In this document: positions 1 to 8,062 of the stretch, piece after piece
Numbering within the stretch: position 1 is the first letter of the stretch
Layout: every line of letters begins with the position of its first letter
Assembly (NCBI RefSeq): GCF_001466305.1
Contig: NZ_JWID01000003.1
Coordinates: 64,186 to 128,185 of the forward strand
Direction: 5' to 3'
DNA from: Defluviitalea phaphyphila
GTDB lineage: Bacteria; Bacillota; Clostridia; Lachnospirales; Defluviitaleaceae
DNA: 64,000 nt
Made by a program: the position numbers and the translations under genes
The notes under the pieces: model-generated
The model's database searches: none
Told to the model about the DNA's origin: nothing
Seen by the model: the letters and a program-made list of their open reading frames with translations, nothing else

Positions 1-65
1 TTAACTATAATATATAATTAAATATTTAATCTATAAAAATTAATTTGAATAATCAAAAAAATAAC

Positions 66-96
66 TTGCAATATATATGATAATAGGCTTTATAAT
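66..96 (+). promoter_or_regulatory. possible promoter of the aminotransferase gene
   Basis: TTGCAA at 66-71 and TATAAT at 91-96 are separated by 19 bases, longer than the ideal 17. The rest of the first 199 bases is AT-rich and holds no gene. This is a weak assignment based on the hexamers only. Confidence 0.3.
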
Positions 97-199
97 ATTG
101 AGCAAAAGAATGTAAAAAGAATAATCCAACTTAACATCTTGCAAATATCAGAAAAATATATTACAATAATATAAAAAATAATAATGGACGGTGAATTAG

Positions 200-1393
200 A
201 TGAAACTTTCAAATAAAGTAAGTGCTATTACACCTTCTTCAACTTTAGCTATTACTGCTAAAGCAAAACAAATGAAGGCAGATGGAGTAGATGTTGTAGG
301 ATTTGGAGCTGGAGAGCCAGATTTTGATACTCCTATTCATATTAAACAAGCTGCGATTAAAGCTATAGAAGAGGGATTTACAAAATATACTCCCGCTTCA
401 GGGATTATTGAATTAAAAAAAGCAATTTGTGATAAATTAAAAAAAGATAATGGATTGGAATATGAAATAAATCAAATAGTTATTAGTAATGGAGCAAAAC
501 ATTCATTGACTAATGCTTTTATGGCAATTTTAAATCCTGGAGATGAAGTTATTATTCCTGCACCATTTTGGTTAAGTTATTCTCAAATGGTAAAATTAGC
601 AGATGGAATTCCTGTAATTGTATATGCTAATAAAGAAAATAATTTTAAAATTACAGTGGAAGATTTAGAAAAAGTAATAACAGATAAAACAAAGGCTATT
701 ATAATAAATACACCTAATAATCCTACAGGTGTAGTTTATAACGAAAAAGAATTAAAGGAAATAGCAGATTTTGTAGTAAAACATGATATATATGTTATCT
801 CTGATGAAATTTATGAAAAATTAATCTATGATGGAATAAAACATGTAAGCATTGCTTCTTTTAATGAAGAAATATATAAAAGAACTATTATTATAAACGG
901 AGTATCAAAAAGTTATTCTATGACAGGTTGGCGAATAGGATATCTTGCAGCTCCTTCTGATATAGCAAAGATTATTTCTAATATGCAAAGTCATGCTACA
1001 TCTAATCCAAATTCTATTGCCCAAAAAGCAACTATAGCAGCTTTAACAGGCCCACAAGATTGTGTAGAAGCAATGCGTAAAGAATTTGAAAAAAGAAGAA
1101 ATTACATGATAGATAGATTAACCCAAATACCTAATATTTCATTTATTAAGCCTCAAGGAGCATTTTATATAGTAATAGATCTTTCAAATATTTTGGGCAA
1201 AACTTTTAAAGGAAAAGTAATAAATAATGCTAATGAATTTGGAGCTATCTTATTAGAAGAGGAAAATGTAGCAGTAGTTCCTTGTACAGATTTTGGATAT
1301 TCTAATTGTATTAGGTTATCTTATGCTATAGATAAAGAAAGTATTCAAAAAGGATTAGATAGAATTGAAAACTTTATTAATAAATTAAAATAA
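200..1393 (+). CDS. aspB: aspartate aminotransferase family protein (PLP, class I)
   Basis: A cytosolic PLP-dependent aminotransferase that moves an amino group between aspartate (or a related amino acid) and 2-oxoglutarate. The N-terminus (VSAITPSSTLAITAKAK, then GAGEPDFDTP near residue 38) is the pattern of Bacillus AspB-type subgroup I-gamma enzymes. The NTPNNPTG motif lies at about 170-177, and the Schiff-base lysine is K237 in VSKSYSMTGWRIGY. Its 397 residues are the normal family length. The ATG follows GGACGGTG. It stands alone, with a terminator directly downstream. Subgroup members may also use prephenate or aromatic substrates, so the exact substrate is inferred. Confidence 0.88.
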   Translation: MKLSNKVSAITPSSTLAITAKAKQMKADGVDVVGFGAGEPDFDTPIHIKQAAIKAIEEGFTKYTPASGIIELKKAICDKLKKDNGLEYEINQIVISNGAKHSLTNAFMAILNPGDEVIIPAPFWLSYSQMVKLADGIPVIVYANKENNFKITVEDLEKVITDKTKAIIINTPNNPTGVVYNEKELKEIADFVVKHDIYVISDEIYEKLIYDGIKHVSIASFNEEIYKRTIIINGVSKSYSMTGWRIGYLAAPSDIAKIISNMQSHATSNPNSIAQKATIAALTGPQDCVEAMRKEFEKRRNYMIDRLTQIPNISFIKPQGAFYIVIDLSNILGKTFKGKVINNANEFGAILLEEENVAVVPCTDFGYSNCIRLSYAIDKESIQKGLDRIENFINKLK

Positions 1394-1411
1394 ATATCAT
1401 ACGTTATAAAA

Positions 1412-1436
1412 AATACGGCTTTGACCGTATTTTTTT
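1412..1436 (+). terminator. intrinsic terminator after aspB
   Basis: AATACGG and CCGTATT form a 7-bp stem around a 6-base loop, followed by a run of seven T. Confidence 0.85.
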
Positions 1437-1527
1437 GCATATTTTTATATAAAAAATAAAAAAAATAATGAAATAAAAATAAAAAACAGTTATAATAACT
1501 TTGAGAAAAAAGAAGGGAATGAGTAAT

Positions 1528-2958
1528 TTGTATAATACTTACCAAAGTCCATTTGGTGAAAGATATTCAAGTAAAGAAATGCAGTATTTATTTTCAGCAG
1601 ATAAAAAATTTAAAACTTGGAGAAAGTTATGGATTGCTTTGGCAGAAGCAGAAAAAGAATTAGGCATTGGTATTACGGAAGAACAAATAGAAGAATTAAA
1701 AAAATACGCAGAAAATATTAATTATAAAGTTGCAAAGCAAAAAGAAAAAGAAGTTCGTCATGATGTAATGGCACATGTTTATGCTTATGGAGAACAAGCA
1801 AAAAAGGCAAAACCTATTATACATTTAGGTGCTACTAGTTGTTATGTAGGAGACAATACAGACATTATTATAATGTATGAAGCATTAGAATTAATTCGTA
1901 AAAAAATTATAAATATAATATATAAATTATCTCTTTTTGCAAAAAAATATAAAGATATGCCTACTCTTGGTTTTACTCACTTTCAGCCAGCTCAATTGAC
2001 AACGGTAGGGAAAAGAGCTTGTCTTTGGATTCAAGATTTATATATGGATTTACAAGATGTAAATTATCACTTATCTAAGAAAAAACTTCGTGGAGTAAAA
2101 GGAACCACAGGAACTCAAGCAAGTTTTTTAAATTTATTTGAAGGAGATCATGAAAAAGTAAAAAAACTTGATAAACTTGTTGCTAATAAAATGGGATATA
2201 AAGAAACTTTTCCAGTAACGGGACAAACTTATCCTAGAAAATTAGATTCACAAATTCTTCAGATTCTAAGTAATATTGCACAATCTGCTTATAAATTTAG
2301 TAACGATATAAGATTATTACAAAATTTAAAAGAAATAGAAGAACCTTTTGAAAAAAATCAAATAGGGTCTTCTGCTATGGCATATAAAAGAAACCCAATG
2401 CGTAGTGAAAGAATCTCTGCTTTATCACGATATGTTATTTGTTCTTCTCTTAATCCTGCTATTACAGCTTCCACTCAATGGTTTGAAAGAACTTTAGATG
2501 ATAGTGCTAATAAAAGGATCAGTATTTCTGAAAGTTTTTTGGCGGTAGATGGAATTTTAGATATTTATTTAAATATTGTAGGTGGATTAGTTGTATATCC
2601 TAAAGTAATTGAACAAAGAATAATGGCAGAACTACCATTTATGGCGACTGAAACTATTCTAATGGAAGGAGTAAAAAGAGGAGGAGATCGTCAAGAACTT
2701 CATGAAAAAATTAGGAAGCATTCTATGGAAGCTGCTAAAGTAGTTAAAACTGAAGGAAAGCCTAATGATTTAATAGATAGAATTATTAATGACAAAAGTT
2801 TTCCTATGACAAAAGAAGAAATTTTAAGTATTTTAAATCCTAAGAATTTTGTTGGAAGAGCGCCACAACAAGTTGATGAATTTTTAGAAGAATTTATTAA
2901 TCCAATTATAGAAGAAAATAAAGAATTATTAGGATTAAAAGTAGAACTTAATGTTTAA
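1528..2958 (+). CDS. purB: adenylosuccinate lyase
   Basis: Cleaves SAICAR and adenylosuccinate, releasing fumarate, in purine synthesis. The fumarase/aspartase superfamily signature appears as GSSAMAYKRNPMRSE near residue 280, and TLGFTHFQPAQLTTVGKR carries a conserved active-site histidine. With the TTG at 1528 the protein is 476 residues, usual for clostridial PurB, and begins YNTYQSPFGERYSSKEM as homologues do. I chose this TTG because AGAAGGG at 1511-1517 is 10 bases upstream. The in-frame ATG at 1519 is only one base from that ribosome site, and the TTG at 1501 has none. No other purine synthesis genes are adjacent. Confidence 0.93.
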   Translation: MYNTYQSPFGERYSSKEMQYLFSADKKFKTWRKLWIALAEAEKELGIGITEEQIEELKKYAENINYKVAKQKEKEVRHDVMAHVYAYGEQAKKAKPIIHLGATSCYVGDNTDIIIMYEALELIRKKIINIIYKLSLFAKKYKDMPTLGFTHFQPAQLTTVGKRACLWIQDLYMDLQDVNYHLSKKKLRGVKGTTGTQASFLNLFEGDHEKVKKLDKLVANKMGYKETFPVTGQTYPRKLDSQILQILSNIAQSAYKFSNDIRLLQNLKEIEEPFEKNQIGSSAMAYKRNPMRSERISALSRYVICSSLNPAITASTQWFERTLDDSANKRISISESFLAVDGILDIYLNIVGGLVVYPKVIEQRIMAELPFMATETILMEGVKRGGDRQELHEKIRKHSMEAAKVVKTEGKPNDLIDRIINDKSFPMTKEEILSILNPKNFVGRAPQQVDEFLEEFINPIIEENKELLGLKVELNV

Positions 2959-2983
2959 TTATATTTTATGAGATAAAAAATAA

Positions 2984-3009
2984 AAAAACACCTGAAAAAA
3001 GGTGTTTTT
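2984..3009. terminator. bidirectional terminator between purB and the SPFH gene
   Basis: AAAAACACCT and AGGTGTTTTT form a 10-bp stem with A and T runs on both sides, so it can end both convergent transcripts. Confidence 0.85.
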
Positions 3010-3014
3010 TATTT

Positions 3015-3995
3015 TTATTTATTTTTTGTTTCTGGATTATCATTATTATTTTCATTTTCAAGAACTTCTTTAATACCTTTTATAGATCCTAGTAAACTCA
3101 CTGCTTCAGAAGGAAGAATTAACTTGCTAGATTTTCCTTCAGCAATTTTTTCTAAAGCTTCCATGGATCTAATAGCCAATACAGCTTGGTCTGGCTCACT
3201 TTCTTTAATAGCCATATAAAGCTTTTTAAGTCCTTCTGCTTTAGCAGTTTGTACAGCTAAAAATGCTTCTGCTTCCCCTTCAGCTTTCAAAATTTGAGCT
3301 TGTTTTTCTCCTTCAGCTTTTCTTATATTAGCTTCTTTTTCAGCTTCAGCTTTTAAAATAGCAGCTTGTTTTTCTCCTTCAGCTTCGAGAATAGCAGATC
3401 GTTTTTGTCCTTCAGCTCTTAAAATAGCTTCTCTTCTTTGACGTTCAGCACGCATTTGCTTTTCCATAGCGTCTTGAATATCTTTTGGAGGATTTATATT
3501 TTTTAATTCTACGCGATTAACTTTTATTCCCCATTTATCAGTAGCTTCATCTAAAATAGTACGTAGTTTAGTATTTATAATATCACGAGAAGTTAATGTC
3601 TCATCTAAATCTAATTCTCCAATAATATTACGAAGAGTTGTAGCAGTAAGATATTCAATAGCAGCAATAGGATTAGCAATTTCATAAGTATAAAATATTG
3701 GGTCTGTAATTTTATAATATACAACTGTATCAATTTGCATAGTTACATTGTCTTTAGTAATAACAGGTTGTGGTGGAAAATCAATTACTCTTTCTCTTAA
3801 ATCTATAACAGTTCTCATAGAATCAATAAATGGAATTAAAAAATTAACACCTGTTTCAGCTTTCCTATGAAAAGTCCCTAATCTTTCTACAATTCCCACA
3901 CTAGCTTGACGAATAATACGAATACTAGAAAAACCTAAAATAATAACAAAGAAAAATATAACCCCAAAAGCTATTAGTAAAGATAAAGAATTCAT
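3015..3995 (-). CDS. SPFH/Band 7 (stomatin/QmcA-like) membrane protein
   Basis: A membrane-anchored scaffold of the SPFH superfamily, thought to organise membrane microdomains and protease or quality-control complexes. One N-terminal membrane segment covers about residues 5-27. The Band 7 domain follows to about 190 (GIVERLGTFHRKAETGVNF, then PPQPVITKDNVTMQIDTVVY). A striking alanine/glutamate heptad region at about 190-255 repeats AEGEKQ-AAIL/AQIL units and should be a coiled coil. It lies 40 bases downstream of nfeD in the same orientation, the classic NfeD-stomatin pair. The start follows AGGAGGAATATATT. At 326 residues it is full length. Client proteins are unknown. Confidence 0.9.
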   Translation of the reverse strand: MNSLSLLIAFGVIFFFVIILGFSSIRIIRQASVGIVERLGTFHRKAETGVNFLIPFIDSMRTVIDLRERVIDFPPQPVITKDNVTMQIDTVVYYKITDPIFYTYEIANPIAAIEYLTATTLRNIIGELDLDETLTSRDIINTKLRTILDEATDKWGIKVNRVELKNINPPKDIQDAMEKQMRAERQRREAILRAEGQKRSAILEAEGEKQAAILKAEAEKEANIRKAEGEKQAQILKAEGEAEAFLAVQTAKAEGLKKLYMAIKESEPDQAVLAIRSMEALEKIAEGKSSKLILPSEAVSLLGSIKGIKEVLENENNNDNPETKNK

Positions 3996-4035
3996 AATAT
4001 ATTCCTCCTTTTTGTATATAAATTTTTAATGGTAC

Positions 4036-4479
4036 TTAAAGAGTAACATCTTTTTCTACTATTAATTTTACTCCTTTTACATCAAGTACAATAATTTTAG
4101 TATTAATTGGAATAATTTCATCACTAGCTGAAATTGCTGACCAGCTTTCACCTTTTATTTTAACTTGCCCAGTTCCTTTAATATTATTAATTTCTTCTAT
4201 AACTATTCCAGATGAATTTTTTATTGTGTCTATGTTAGTTTTGTAAGCTGATTTAGTATTCATAAAATTTTTTGTAATTTTGCGAGTAGAAAAAAGCAAA
4301 CATACAGAACTAATCAAAAAAATTAAAAATTGTATTGATATATTTGATGTAAATAAAGCTGTAATTAATGCTAATAAGGCTCCTACAGAAAACCATATCA
4401 TAAAGAAACTAGCGTTACTCATTTCAATGATTGCAAAACCAATTGCCACTATAACCCATATAAGCCACATATATTCCAT
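4036..4479 (-). CDS. NfeD family membrane protein
   Basis: A short NfeD of 147 residues. Three to four hydrophobic segments occupy about residues 1-75 (MEYMWLIWVIVAIGFAIIEM and onward), then a soluble OB-fold domain (about 85-147) contains GTGQVKIKGESWSAIS, the hallmark of NfeD C-termini. It lacks the serine-protease domain of long NfeD proteins. The start is the ATG preceded by AAAGGAGTGATACA; an upstream in-frame ATG at 4521 has no ribosome site and lies in a leader hairpin. It is the first gene of an operon with the SPFH protein, its known functional partner. Confidence 0.85.
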   Translation of the reverse strand: MEYMWLIWVIVAIGFAIIEMSNASFFMIWFSVGALLALITALFTSNISIQFLIFLISSVCLLFSTRKITKNFMNTKSAYKTNIDTIKNSSGIVIEEINNIKGTGQVKIKGESWSAISASDEIIPINTKIIVLDVKGVKLIVEKDVTL

Positions 4480-4532
4480 TGTATCACTCCTTTCTAAATA
4501 ATGTATACTATAGAGCAACACTCTATAAATAT

Positions 4533-4561
4533 AGTATATAAAATATAAATTAATTTGTCAA
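4533..4561 (-). promoter_or_regulatory. promoter of the nfeD-SPFH operon
   Basis: Read on the minus strand, TTGACA (4556-4561) and TATACT (4533-4538) are exactly 17 bases apart. The leader then carries a 7-bp hairpin, TATAGAG/CTCTATA, at 4509-4527, before the ribosome site. Confidence 0.75.
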
Positions 4562-4606
4562 TCAATTTATTAAAAATAAAATTTACAATAAGAAATTTTA
4601 TTTTTA

Positions 4607-4615
4607 TGATATAAT
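4607..4615 (+). promoter_or_regulatory. extended -10 promoter of proC
   Basis: TGATATAAT is an extended -10 element 40 bases before the proC start. No good -35 is seen at the right distance; TTTACA at 4582-4587 is 22 bases away. Confidence 0.5.
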
Positions 4616-4654
4616 AGTTTTAATTAAATTAGGAATTAGTTAGGAGGAAATTAA

Positions 4655-5452
4655 ATGAAAAAAATAGGATTTATTGGTGCAGGAAATATGGGATATGCTA
4701 TGATGAAAGGATTAATCAATAGTGAGAAAAAAGAAAATATTATTTTTACAGATATTTTAGAAGATAGGATTAAATATATAAAAGAAAATTTAGGAATTAA
4801 AGAAATTAATTCCAATAAAGAATTAGCAAGTTGTTCTAAATATATTGTATTAGCAATAAAACCTCAGTATTATTCTGTTGTCCTAGAAGAAATAAAAGAT
4901 GTAGTAAAAAAGAATAATATAATAATTAGTATTGCTCCTGGCATAGATATTGATTATATTAAATCTAAACTAAAACCTGAAATTAGAATCATTCGTGCTA
5001 TGCCTAATACTCCGGCTTTAATTGGAGAAGGAATGAGTGTTATAAGTTTTTCTAAAGATTCATATAGTGATGAAGAAAAAAAAGATATATTAAAAATTTT
5101 TTCTTCTTTTGGAGAAGTAGAAGAAATAGATGAGAAATTTATGAATGCAATAGTCCCCATATCAGGAAGTTCTCCAGCATATGTATATATGATGATAGAA
5201 GCTATGGCAGATGCAGGAGTATTACAAGGACTGCCAAGAAAACTTGCTTATAAATTAGCTTCTCAAACTGTATTAGGTTCAGCTAAAATGGTATTAGAAA
5301 CAAAAAAACATCCTGGCGATTTAAAAGATGCTGTTTGTTCTCCAGGAGGAACCACTATAGAAGCTGTATCAGTTTTAGAAAAAACTGGGTTTAGAAGTAG
5401 TATTATAGAAGCTATGAAAGCTTGCTTTGAAAAAACTAAAAAAATGAATTAA
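4655..5452 (+). CDS. proC: pyrroline-5-carboxylate reductase
   Basis: Catalyses the last step of proline synthesis, NAD(P)H-dependent reduction of 1-pyrroline-5-carboxylate. The N-terminal Rossmann motif is GFIGAGNMGYAMMKG at residues 5-19. RAMPNTPALIGEGMSV (about 114) and the C-terminal PGGTTIEAV of the dimerisation/active-site domain are intact. The length of 265 residues is standard. The start is set by TAGGAGGAAATTAA. The downstream gene's ribosome site lies in a hairpin that could also end the proC transcript. Confidence 0.95.
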   Translation: MKKIGFIGAGNMGYAMMKGLINSEKKENIIFTDILEDRIKYIKENLGIKEINSNKELASCSKYIVLAIKPQYYSVVLEEIKDVVKKNNIIISIAPGIDIDYIKSKLKPEIRIIRAMPNTPALIGEGMSVISFSKDSYSDEEKKDILKIFSSFGEVEEIDEKFMNAIVPISGSSPAYVYMMIEAMADAGVLQGLPRKLAYKLASQTVLGSAKMVLETKKHPGDLKDAVCSPGGTTIEAVSVLEKTGFRSSIIEAMKACFEKTKKMN

Positions 5453-5507
5453 CTAAAAAACAAGCCCAATATCCTAAATAAACTTTTAAAATAGTTTTTG
5501 AAGAATA

Positions 5508-5565
5508 AAATCCCTTCTAAATGGTTAAAATTGGGATAAAGCAAAATAAGTTAAAGAAGGGATTT
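5508..5565 (+). promoter_or_regulatory. leader hairpin burying the DUF3866 ribosome site
   Basis: AAATCCCTTCT (5508-5518) is perfectly complementary to AGAAGGGATTT (5555-5565). The right arm contains the AGAAGGG Shine-Dalgarno of the next gene, and its T run leads straight into the ATG at 5568. It could be a proC terminator whose right arm doubles as a ribosome site, or a translational switch. Confidence 0.55.
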
Positions 5566-5567
5566 TT

Positions 5568-6629
5568 ATGATGGTTCATTTAAAAGAAGGGACAATTACT
5601 AAAATCATAAATAAATTAGATGATATAGTAGAGGTTCTTGTAGATATAAATAAAAAGGAAGAAAAAGCTATTGTATATCCCAAAATTATAGGAGATGTAT
5701 CAGTAGGAGATTGTGTAGGTCTAAATACAACAGCAGTTGATTTAAATCTAGGCACAGGAGGATATCATTTTGTTATATACAATAAAAATTCTCATACAAT
5801 CAATACAAATAGTTTGGGGCATATAATGAAATTAAGATATACACCTATACAACTAAAAACTTTAACAATAGAAGAACAATATCCTGATGTTATAAATTCT
5901 TTTGAAACTTTAGAGGGTATGCCTATTGCAATAGGAAGTATACATAGTATGCTTCCTCCCATTGCATGTATTATAAAAGATATTAATCCAAATTTTAAAA
6001 TAGCATATATTATGACAGATGGAGGAGCCCTTCCTATAGGATTAAGTAACATTGTACGTGAACTTAAAAAAAGAAAATTAATTGATTTTACTATTACTAT
6101 TGGGAATGCATTTGGTGGAGATTTTGAAGCAGTTAATTTGTATACTGCTTTAGCTGCTGCAAAGTCAATATTAAAATGTGATTTATGTATAGTGATAATG
6201 GGACCAGGGCATGTAGGAACTGGAACAAAATTAGGATTTACAGGTATGGAAGTAGCTAATAATGCTAATATAGTCTATTCCATGGGGGGGACTCCTATTT
6301 GTATTCCTAGAGTAAGTTTTCAAGAAGAAAGGGAAAGGCATTATGGTATTAGTCATCATTTTTTAACTGCTATGAAATATTGTTTTATTTCTTGTTATAT
6401 GGCATTCCCTAATTTATCAAATTATGAAAAAAGAATTATTATAAAACAATATAAAGAATATAATTTAGATAAAAAACATAAAATTTATTTTTTAGATGAA
6501 AATACCATTAAAATTATGGAAAAATATAATTTATATATAAAAACTATGGGAAGAACAATGAAACAAGATCCTGTTTTCTTTCAAACAGCAGGAGCTTGTG
6601 GAGTATTATTAACTCGGTTATTTTCTTGA
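5568..6629 (+). CDS. DUF3866 family protein
   Basis: A 353-residue soluble protein I recognise as DUF3866, a family found in Firmicutes and Actinobacteria without an assigned function. Conserved-looking segments are LNLGTGGYHFVIYN (about residue 60), GHIMKLRYTPIQLKTLTIEEQ (about 85), GGALPIGLSNIVREL (about 150) and MGPGHVGTGTKLGFTGMEVA (about 217), the last glycine-rich and nucleotide-site-like. There are no membrane segments or signal peptide. It sits between proC and nudF next to spoIIM. Tandem ATGs occur at 5568 and 5571. No function is proposed. Confidence 0.75.
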   Translation: MMVHLKEGTITKIINKLDDIVEVLVDINKKEEKAIVYPKIIGDVSVGDCVGLNTTAVDLNLGTGGYHFVIYNKNSHTINTNSLGHIMKLRYTPIQLKTLTIEEQYPDVINSFETLEGMPIAIGSIHSMLPPIACIIKDINPNFKIAYIMTDGGALPIGLSNIVRELKKRKLIDFTITIGNAFGGDFEAVNLYTALAAAKSILKCDLCIVIMGPGHVGTGTKLGFTGMEVANNANIVYSMGGTPICIPRVSFQEERERHYGISHHFLTAMKYCFISCYMAFPNLSNYEKRIIIKQYKEYNLDKKHKIYFLDENTIKIMEKYNLYIKTMGRTMKQDPVFFQTAGACGVLLTRLFS

Positions 6630-6699
6630 AAAATATTTTAAAATAAATGTTACATAATTTGTTTAAAAATAAGTTTTATATAATAAAGGAGATGTAAAA

Positions 6700-7239
6700 A
6701 TGAACTTTAAGACTATCAAACAAGAAGAAATATATAAAGGGAAAATTATTTCATTAGTAAAAGATACTATCGAATTACCTGATGGTAGAACTACTACAAG
6801 AGATGTAGTGCTCCATAATGGAGCTGCTGCTATTGTTCCTGTAGATAATCAAGGTAATATTTTATTTGTGCGTCAATATAGACATCCTGCTAAAGAAGAA
6901 CTTATAGAAATACCTGCAGGAACTTTAGAAAAAGGGGAAGACCCTTTAGAATGTGCAAAAAGAGAATTAGAAGAAGAAACAGGATACAAAGCTTCAAAAT
7001 TTTCATATATTTGTTCTATGTATACAGCAGTAGGATTTTGTACAGAAATAATACATATTTATTTAGCCAAAGATTTAGTAAAAACTAATCAAAATTTAGA
7101 TGAAGATGAGTTTATAACAATAGAGAAATATTCTTTAAAAGAAGCTATTGATATGATTTTCCATGGAATAATAAAAGATAGTAAAACTATTGCTGGTATA
7201 TTTGCAACAAAAGAATTAATAGAAAATAATAAATATTAA
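6700..7239 (+). CDS. nudF: ADP-ribose pyrophosphatase (Nudix hydrolase)
   Basis: Hydrolyses ADP-ribose to AMP and ribose 5-phosphate. The Nudix box is complete and in register: G74, E80, R88-E89-L90, E92-E93, G95, Y96, giving the GX5EX7REUXEEXGU pattern. The N-terminal half (LPDGRTTTRDVVLHNGAAAIVPV) is the ADP-ribose pyrophosphatase type. It has 179 residues, normal length, and its ribosome site is AAGGAGATG. It lies just upstream of spoIIM, as in Bacillus. Confidence 0.9.
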   Translation: MNFKTIKQEEIYKGKIISLVKDTIELPDGRTTTRDVVLHNGAAAIVPVDNQGNILFVRQYRHPAKEELIEIPAGTLEKGEDPLECAKRELEEETGYKASKFSYICSMYTAVGFCTEIIHIYLAKDLVKTNQNLDEDEFITIEKYSLKEAIDMIFHGIIKDSKTIAGIFATKELIENNKY

Positions 7240-7256
7240 AAGTACAAGCTGTTCTA

Positions 7257-7325
7257 CTTCCTTTCTTTGATACATATAATTCTGTATAGGTTTTTATTAC
7301 TATACAGATATTTAATGAAAGGAAG
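7257..7325 (+). promoter_or_regulatory. nested hairpin in the spoIIM leader covering its ribosome site
   Basis: CTTCCTTTC (7257-7265) pairs with GAAAGGAAG (7317-7325), which contains the spoIIM Shine-Dalgarno. An inner stem, TCTGTATA (7281-7288) with TATACAGA (7301-7308), fits inside. No T run follows, so this is not a standard terminator. Confidence 0.5.
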
Positions 7326-7331
7326 AGAACT

Positions 7332-7949
7332 TTGAAAGATAGAAAAAAATTTATTTCTAAAAGGGAAAAATTATATGGGATAAGTATTATAATATTTTTA
7401 ATTGGAATTTGTATCGGTTCTATTGTTGCTAATTATATAAATTTAATACAAAAACAAGAACTATTACAATATATGAATGAATTTTTCATTAGATTTCCAC
7501 AAGAAAAAATTTCTTATTTTGAAGTATTAAAAGAATGTATTTTTACTCACGGTAAAACTATAATTATTTTATGGATTTTAGGAATAGGAATAATAGGAAT
7601 TCCTTTTATAATTATTATTTTATTTATAAAAGGTTTTTCTTACGGTTTTACTTCTGCATTTTTATTAGTTAATTACGGATGGAATGGATTTTTATTTAGT
7701 ATAGTATCTTGTATTCCTCAAAATATTATATTAATTCCAGGATTAATGTTTATTTCTGCTGCTAGTATAAATTTTGCAATGTCAAATTATAAAAATAATC
7801 AAAGATATAATAAAGAAAAAAATAAAAAATGGATGGAATATGGATTAGTGTTATTAATAGGACTATTATTTGTAATATTAACGGGAATAATAGAAACATT
7901 TATTTCTCCATTATTTATGAAAATATTTATGTCTAATATGAGTAATTAA
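7332..7949 (+). CDS. spoIIM: stage II sporulation protein M
   Basis: A polytopic membrane protein of the DMP complex (SpoIID-SpoIIM-SpoIIP) that recruits peptidoglycan hydrolases for mother-cell engulfment of the forespore. Hydrophobic segments lie at about residues 16-36, 78-105 (with the GIPFIIIILFIKGFSYGF region), 118-150 and 170-195, the SpoIIM arrangement. Length is 205 residues. The TTG start is supported by AGGAAG seven bases upstream and a MKDRKKF basic start. Its position after nudF and before xerD matches Bacillus. It shows that the organism sporulates or descends from sporeformers. Confidence 0.88.
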   Translation: MKDRKKFISKREKLYGISIIIFLIGICIGSIVANYINLIQKQELLQYMNEFFIRFPQEKISYFEVLKECIFTHGKTIIILWILGIGIIGIPFIIIILFIKGFSYGFTSAFLLVNYGWNGFLFSIVSCIPQNIILIPGLMFISAASINFAMSNYKNNQRYNKEKNKKWMEYGLVLLIGLLFVILTGIIETFISPLFMKIFMSNMSN

Positions 7950-8062
7950 AAAAAGTGGTTAAATTTGTATAAGTTTTTTTGTAAAAATGTCGACTTTTTT
8001 TTAAAAATATTTTATAATTAAAATAAATTTTTGAAATTAGTAAGTACAAAGGAGAACAAGAA

